A stretch of DNA of 64,000 nt from Rhea pennata (Eukaryota > Chordata > Aves > Rheiformes > Rheidae), in the NCBI RefSeq assembly GCF_028389875.1, contig NC_084672.1, positions 1,075,501 to 1,139,500 on the forward strand, written 5' to 3'. Positions 59,901 to 64,000 of this stretch are shown here, piece after piece. The notes under the pieces were generated by a model. The model was not told the origin of the DNA, did no database searches, and saw nothing but the letters and a program-made list of their open reading frames with translations. Within the stretch, counting starts at the first letter, position 1. Every line of letters starts with the position of its first letter. Position numbers and translations under genes: made by a program.

Positions 59901-61833
59901 AGGAGCGTTACTGTGCAGGAGAGCAGCTCCAAATCAGGTGCTGGGCTGTAATGCAGCGGCAAAAGTAAACCTAGCTGGGCCATCCTAGCTGCTTGGACAG
60001 AAAGAAAGTAAATATAACCAAATAAAACCCTCTGGAAGTGCTGCTTTTGCAGAACAACTATGTTAATCAACCCGACCCCTTGAGAGCACCAGGGGTACAA
60101 CAGGGTCCTGCTGCTTTTACCATTTGCTGTCCTGCCCCATGGGCTCCTTGCACTAGCACTGTTACTGTCGCAGTGATGAGCTTGCAGGGTTGTGTAGTAC
60201 AGGGCAGGGGGCACTTCCCCTGACTCCCCCTACCTCGGCTCAGCTGCTTTATCCCTGTAAAAGCCAGGGCCTCATGCAAGCCAAGCAGCAATATGCATTG
60301 CTCCCTCAGCGAAAAGTTTGGCTTCAGCTTCTATATTTTGGGAGGGGGAATAGAGACGGAAACCTGGTGACAACTTAATGGCCATCTGCCGACAAATGCA
60401 CATATGCACTGTGCATTTAGACCCCGGCTTGCCTGTAATGCCTTGCTTCAGCCAGCATGAAATATTTCTGGTCTTTTGCCAAAACATAAGGGAAGATTTG
60501 TAATGCTGGAAAATACATTGAAGGCTTTAAAAGCTTGTTTCTGAATTTCTATTTCCTTGCAACAAGCACCAAGCATGGCCTTCAGTGATAGAGAAAGCAG
60601 CAAAACTCAAAGAACAACAACAAAAAATTAACCTGCCTTGTGTTCATTCCTTACCCTGAGACTCTTCTGTACCATGAAATTCCTTTACATTTGATCTGGT
60701 TTTACAATGAAAGCTCATAGAAAAGATCATGTGGTGCCAACAGAGCCAAACACATCCTGCACATGTTTATCCGAGTACTCCTCCAGCTTTGCAAGCAACT
60801 ATGACTACTGTACTCTTTACGCTCTTTCTCACCTCTGACCAGTCCCCAGTGGCCCACTGAGAGGGACAGGGGACCTCCCTGTGACAGGGAGCGGTGGCTT
60901 CTGGCTTGGAGAGGTGCTGACAATCTGCTTGCTGCAAAGCCCTCTGCTCATCCATTCCCACACTTTGGATGCAAAGCACTGTCCTCTTCATAAGCCCTGA
61001 CTTGCCACATGTGGCAGAACATTTTTGCCATTCGCCAACCCACCATCTAGGAAAAAAATGAAAGGAGAAATGATTTAAGTTGGAGTGAGCCTGCAGAAGC
61101 CTGTCTGCTCCAGGGTACAGAACACTGAGCACACTGAGCACTGCTCGGTGGTGGGCCTATAGTGCCGCCTGTGCTCCAAACTACAGGAGTATCTGGAGCC
61201 AGGAGATGAATGCAAAACGCTACAGCTAGCTGGGACTTCAGAAATCTGTAACATTCTGCTGGGCCCAGGGTCGTGGGGGAATTAGGATCCCAACAGTGGC
61301 CTGTGTTTCAACCCAACCAAAGGTCAGAGTGCCCAGATTGAGGGTCAGGGATGGATTAGTCCCAGTATTGTGTGGCTTGAGATGGTTATTTACATAAAGA
61401 CATAGGGGGACTCCTGGCCCTTTTCAGCATGATCCTTTCCCAGGGCAGCTCGTGGTCTGAGAGCCAAGCTGCAAACACAGAGTGCCCTGCAGCTGTTCAG
61501 TATACCAGTGAGCGTCCTCACTCTGGGCCAGAGGAGGTGCAAAATCAGCAGCACAAACGGCTGCACACCTCTGATGAGGCCAGCTTCTCAGCAGTTGCTC
61601 ACTGCAGTGCAGGCACCGCAATGCCAAGGCAGTGGCCCAGGTCTGACGTACCCTTGTCACCCTGCTAGAGCATTAGAGTTTTGCTGAGAAGGAAAAGAAA
61701 ACGAACCTGGCTGGGCAGGGCTCCTCGCTGCATGTCCGCTGCTGGTCGTCGGGCCGGGTCAGCGCATCGCAGTACCTCTCCTCCACAATCCCGGCCAGCT
61801 TTTCCACACAGTGCACTATCTGTCTCTGGACCC
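34076..61833 (-). CDS. ADAMTS7: ADAMTS7, C-terminal 999 residues (eight exons)
   Basis: Secreted matrix metalloprotease of the ADAMTS7/ADAMTS12 branch; it cleaves COMP and other matrix proteins and is linked to vascular remodelling. The protease, disintegrin, Cys-rich and spacer parts are outside the window to the right. Visible in order: end of TSR2 (61707-61833), TSR3 (60833-61046), TSR4 plus the mucin-like domain (54629-56491), TSR5 (52349-52501), TSR6 (51331-51504), TSR7 (49877-50023), TSR8 (49030-49189) and the PLAC domain with stop (34076-34239). The eight exons total 3002 nt in one open frame. A mucin domain between TSR4 and TSR5, with [19 protein letters not shown], marks this branch; the TSR sequences and the basic tail ending RASRR fit ADAMTS7 better than ADAMTS12. 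Linkage to SPG11 and CIAO2A (all on human 15q) agrees. The last intron is 14.8 kb. Function is family knowledge. Confidence 0.95.
34240..49029 (-). other. ADAMTS7: ADAMTS7 last intron (14.8 kb)
   Basis: Bounded by donor TTGA|GTAAGTGAG at 49030 and acceptor CCCCCGCCAG at 34239. GC-rich at its 3' end (to about 36000), then AT-rich unique DNA. No CR1 copy or foreign exon was recognised. It contains a triple bZIP-like element near 47950 and AT-rich stretches with clustered homeodomain-type TAAT cores (about 44030-44200, 45770-45920 and 48470-48780) that could be conserved regulatory elements. Frames in this interval are short and unrelated to known families. Confidence 0.75.
47946..47984. promoter_or_regulatory. 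Three ATTACATCA elements, two as a palindrome
   Basis: ATTACATCA at 47946-47954, its complement TGATGTAAT at 47958-47966, and a third direct copy at 47976-47984. The first two form a 9-bp inverted repeat with a 3-bp spacer; GATTACATCAGCC is also partly repeated in direct orientation. The 9-mer is one base from the C/EBP-ATF composite element ATTGCATCA. Role is inferred. Confidence 0.4.
49030..49189 (-). CDS. ADAMTS7: ADAMTS7 exon: TSR8
   Basis: Acceptor CTTGCTCTCCACAG|TGC at 49189, phase 0; donor TTGA|GTAAGT, phase 1. Encodes [16 protein letters not shown] through [17 protein letters not shown] and the linker ENTEL. It has six cysteines and the CxxTCGGG O-fucosylation-type motif. Confidence 0.95.
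49877..50023 (-). CDS. ADAMTS7: ADAMTS7 exon: TSR7
   Basis: Exactly 49 codons with phase 0 at both ends. Acceptor TTTTTCTCTCCCCAG|TGC, donor GGGGACAG|GTGAGC. Encodes [16 protein letters not shown] through [11 protein letters not shown] and the next repeat's tryptophan strand [11 protein letters not shown] is a potential N-glycan site. Confidence 0.96.
51331..51504 (-). CDS. ADAMTS7: ADAMTS7 exon: TSR6
   Basis: 58 codons, phase 0 at both ends. Acceptor CTTGTTCACTCAG|TGC, donor GGAGAGAG|GTGAGG. Encodes [29 protein letters not shown] and WYTSSWRE. The residue before the second cysteine is Asn rather than Ser/Thr, so the usual O-fucose acceptor is absent. Confidence 0.96.
51706..51848 (+). mobile_element. 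tRNA-Ile-derived SINE with CR1 3' tail
   Basis: The 5' part (about 51706-51780) is a tRNA-Ile(AAT) relic: A box TAGCTCAGTTGG at 51713-51724, anticodon arm GTGGTGCTAATAATGCC with AAT at 51741-51743, a decayed B box GGATTTGATCC at 51758-51768, and the 3' end ATGGGCCA. It runs straight into a CR1 3' end, GGACTAGATGATCTCCAGAG to CTGATTCTGTGAATC. This tRNA-Ile head with a CR1 tail is the layout of TguSINE1-type bird SINEs, mobilised by the CR1 enzyme. It lies in the ADAMTS7 intron between TSR5 and TSR6, opposite to the gene. Confidence 0.88.
52349..52501 (-). CDS. ADAMTS7: ADAMTS7 exon: TSR5
   Basis: 51 codons, phase 0 at both ends. Acceptor GTTCTCTGTTGCAG|TGC, donor TGGAGTAAG|GTAAAC. Encodes [34 protein letters not shown] and WHVGNWSK. 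First repeat after the mucin-like domain. Confidence 0.96.
54629..56491 (-). CDS. ADAMTS7: ADAMTS7 exon: TSR4 and mucin-like domain
   Basis: A single 1,863-nt exon (621 codons, phase 0 at both ends). Acceptor CTTCCTTTTCTAG|TGC, donor TGGAGTGAG|GTATGT. The first 46 or so residues are TSR4 ([16 protein letters not shown] to CSLQQC). About 570 residues follow without a single cysteine, rich in Ser, Thr, Pro, Glu and Asp. Near its start is DWSGSGSSS, an acidic Ser-Gly pair of glycosaminoglycan-attachment type, then the conserved [19 protein letters not shown]. Sequons NAS and NRS occur further on. It ends with the tryptophan strand WEVGNWSE of TSR5. Mammalian ADAMTS7 carries chondroitin sulfate on this domain (family knowledge). 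Confidence 0.96.
56492..60832 (-). other. ADAMTS7: ADAMTS7 intron between TSR3 and TSR4 exons
   Basis: A 4.3 kb intron with no recognised exon. A stretch near 57955-57990, GGGTTTGATCCTAGACCTGC, resembles the B-box part of an old tRNA-derived SINE, but no A box is in range. Otherwise unique sequence. Confidence 0.65.
60833..61046 (-). CDS. ADAMTS7: ADAMTS7 exon: TSR3
   Basis: Acceptor CATTTTTTTCCTAG|ATGG at 61046, phase 2; donor GGTCAGAG|GTGAGA, phase 0. Encodes [50 protein letters not shown] and WATGDWSE. Six cysteines. Confidence 0.95.
61707..61833 (-). CDS. ADAMTS7: ADAMTS7 exon: C-terminal part of TSR2
   Basis: Acceptor TTGTGTGTCCCCAG|GGGTCC at 61833, phase 1; donor CCAGCCAG|GTTCGT, phase 2. 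Encodes [34 protein letters not shown] and SEEPCPA(R). Only the last four cysteines of the repeat are here; the CSxxCG half belongs to an upstream exon not found in the window. Confidence 0.93.
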
Positions 61834-64000
61834 CTGGGGACACACAAGCAAACACAAAACACACAGGGTCATTCTTGCCTGCTCAGTCTCAATGCAAATT
61901 GCCCTGGCATGTCAGGAGCTGTGTCCGCTTGCACACCTGTGCGCAAGCCACTCTCACCAGCCCATTTCGGAAGGGCTGCAGCAGGAACGTGGTAATTAAA
62001 CACCACCAAATGACATGATTTGATGCAGGGCAAGCAGATGTCAAGAGCAGACCACTGCTTGCTGAGAGACATGTGTGCGGTTCCTGGCAAAACGTAGGGA
62101 CAGCCAGTGCCTTGTCCAGCCTGCCTCTGCCAGCTGGGCTCCCAGCCACATCACCCTGATCCCTCTTTAAATCATCCAGGGAAAAACGCTACCAAAAAGA
62201 AAATACAAAGCTTACCACACAGAAGGAATAAAATTCTCTGCCCACACTAGACCCTTTGAAACACCAAGCAGCACAGATGTCAGTCAAATCACTGCTCTGG
62301 TGTGGTTTTATCCCTTTATTTGATTACTGCCAATGTAATCAAACCACTAAGCATCCTCTGCCAGAAAGCTGCAGGAGGCCTTAACATGGTGTATTAAAAA
62401 TAGAAGAAACAAAATGAGACTTCTAGAGCCCCCACTGGCACCGACACTCGGAGCTGTTACTGCATGGGCCGGCTGTGTCTGAGTCACTGGAACGCCAGCT
62501 CCGCGTTGCCTCCTGCTCTGCTGGGGCAGTGGAAAGGAGAGGCGGAAACCTGGTCCATGATACAAGAGGCATACAGTTAGACCTGTAAAACTCAGTGCTG
62601 GAAAACAACCCTGCACACCCAGCATGGGGTCAGACAACTCTAGCTCACACGGGACCATCCCTGGTGCAGGCTCCAAGGCTTCACCAGCCAAGCAGGGTGG
62701 CCAAAGCAAAGATCTCCCCAGGGCTGGCAGGATGCCTGAGCTGTCTGTCCAGCCTAAGGCAAGCTTTAGATCTTGCCTAGTGACCAAGTCCAAGACCCTT
62801 CAAGCAGAAAGCTAAAAAGCAAATTACAGAAAGATTTGTTGTACTTGAACTGTACAACTGAAATATTGCACTTAAAAAGAAAAGAAAAAGAAAAGATGCG
62901 AGATTACACTTTTTTCGGAGCTTAGGGATGTCAGGAAATACCTAAGAAGAGGTAACAAGTTCCATAAAATTGTCCATTAAACAACTCTCTTTGCTTGGTA
63001 TTTCTGAGCGCTAGTGGGTGAGCGACACCAGGAGCAAGCCTGTGCGAGCCGGTGCCTCCGGTGCCCCACGGCCCGGGGCCGCCTGCGACCGACCCACACA
63101 CCAGCCCTGGTGCAGACTCAGAGCTTCCTGCATGAAACATCAGCCCTGCTCAAGCACTGGGCATGCCACCGATTTCTCTCAGACTGAAAAGCTATTTTAA
63201 TGCAATTGTTTGCATGAAACAACAATATCTTGCTCAGTACCAGGGCTACTTAAAATAGGAAACACCTGGTGAATGGGTGAGAAAGATCCCTGCTGACTCC
63301 TGCAACAGGCATGTTGCTCACCATTGCCCATGACAGCATTGTGTCTGACACGCTTTATTTTCTTCCAATTCCAGGCAGCTGAAAATAAAAAAAAAAAAAA
63401 AAAAAAAAAACTACTGAGAAAATATCTCTGCAGATGGAGGAAGCTGCACCTAAGGGGTAGATCTGCAGGGCTTCCTAATCTGGATTTCACTGTGTATTCT
63501 TTAGGTGTAATATTAGATGTACACTCCTTACTGGGGAGACCCGTAAGCGGCAGCGCTCGCTGCCTTGGCTGCCAGACACAGCCCGGCTCCCGGCAGCTCG
63601 GTGTGTGCCCGTGGGCTGGGATGGCCGGGTGCAGTGCGGGTGGCGAGGGGCAGCAACTCCCATGCCCCAGGGACACGCAAATCCCTGCCATGGGCTGCTG
63701 CTGCTTGACCCTGCGGGCTGACTGGGGCCGGGGGGCTGGGGCCGGACCCCTCGTGCTCAAATCGGTTCTTGTCTCAGCTGGCTGATTGCCTTGATTTAAA
63801 GGAACACAGCACACCAGCACCGCCTGGGGTGCTCCTGGGCAGTCCTGTGCGGATCCTCTGCAGATCCCTTGCAGCTTTACCCATTGCCTCCCTAAACACA
63901 ACCTAAGGCAGCCTGGCAGATATCTACCGCCCCAGACACAGATACAACACTGCTATCGCACGGGAGCTGCAGCTGGTATCGCCTCTGTGCAAGCCGCTTT
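61834..64000 (-). other. ADAMTS7: Right flank, probably upstream ADAMTS7 intron
   Basis: No exon matching the ADAMTS spacer or first half of TSR2 was recognised on the minus strand. Contains a 24-nt A-run at 63387-63410. Frames of 148 and 234 residues on the minus strand (62347-62793 and 63197-63901) are composition-driven and show no TSR or spacer motifs. Confidence 0.5.

Noticed and set aside
62347-63901. Minus-strand frames of 148 and 234 residues as upstream ADAMTS7 exons
   Set aside because: No WxxC or CSxxCG motif, no spacer-domain similarity, and no donor giving phase 1 into 61833.

Overview
The window is nuclear DNA of a bird. It has split genes with consensus splice sites, CR1 retroposons ending in the usual ATTCTATGA-type tail, one tRNA-Ile/CR1 SINE, CpG islands and vertebrate protein families. 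The species cannot be fixed from the sequence. The SINE is of a type I know from passerines (TguSINE1-like), but that is only a hint. No bacterial, phage, CRISPR or exogenous viral content was seen.

Three protein-coding genes were rebuilt exon by exon, and reading phase was conserved across every junction. (1) SPG11 (spatacsin), minus strand, exons 1-6 at 386-5719; the gene continues off the left edge. (2) CIAO2A (FAM96A, cytosolic iron-sulfur assembly), plus strand, complete in five exons at 7477-19400, 161 residues. (3) ADAMTS7, minus strand, the C-terminal 999 residues in eight exons at 34076-61833; the 5' part lies off the right edge. SPG11 and CIAO2A are head to head, with 1.76 kb between start codons and CpG-rich promoters. 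CIAO2A and ADAMTS7 converge on a 14 kb spacer.

Layout: 1-205 CR1 fragment; 386-5719 SPG11, including a probable U12-type (minor spliceosome) intron with a CR1 inserted next to its branch site; 5480-7476 shared promoter region with a paired ZNF143-like inverted repeat and a six-unit GC-box array; 7477-19752 CIAO2A, whose first intron holds a 2.3 kb hierarchical minisatellite (about 32 bp to 65 bp to 906 bp); 19753-34075 spacer with CpG-rich patches and no recognised gene; 34076-34239 the PLAC-domain terminal exon of ADAMTS7; 34240-49029 a 14.8 kb last intron; 49030-61833 the thrombospondin repeats and mucin-like domain of ADAMTS7; 61834-64000 probable upstream ADAMTS7 intron.

The genes are not functionally linked: lysosome/autophagy (SPG11), Fe-S protein maturation (CIAO2A) and extracellular matrix proteolysis (ADAMTS7). 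The most unusual content is non-coding: the minisatellite, the U12-type intron, the twin promoter motifs, the SINE and the gene-free CpG islands. I found no convincing undescribed gene system.
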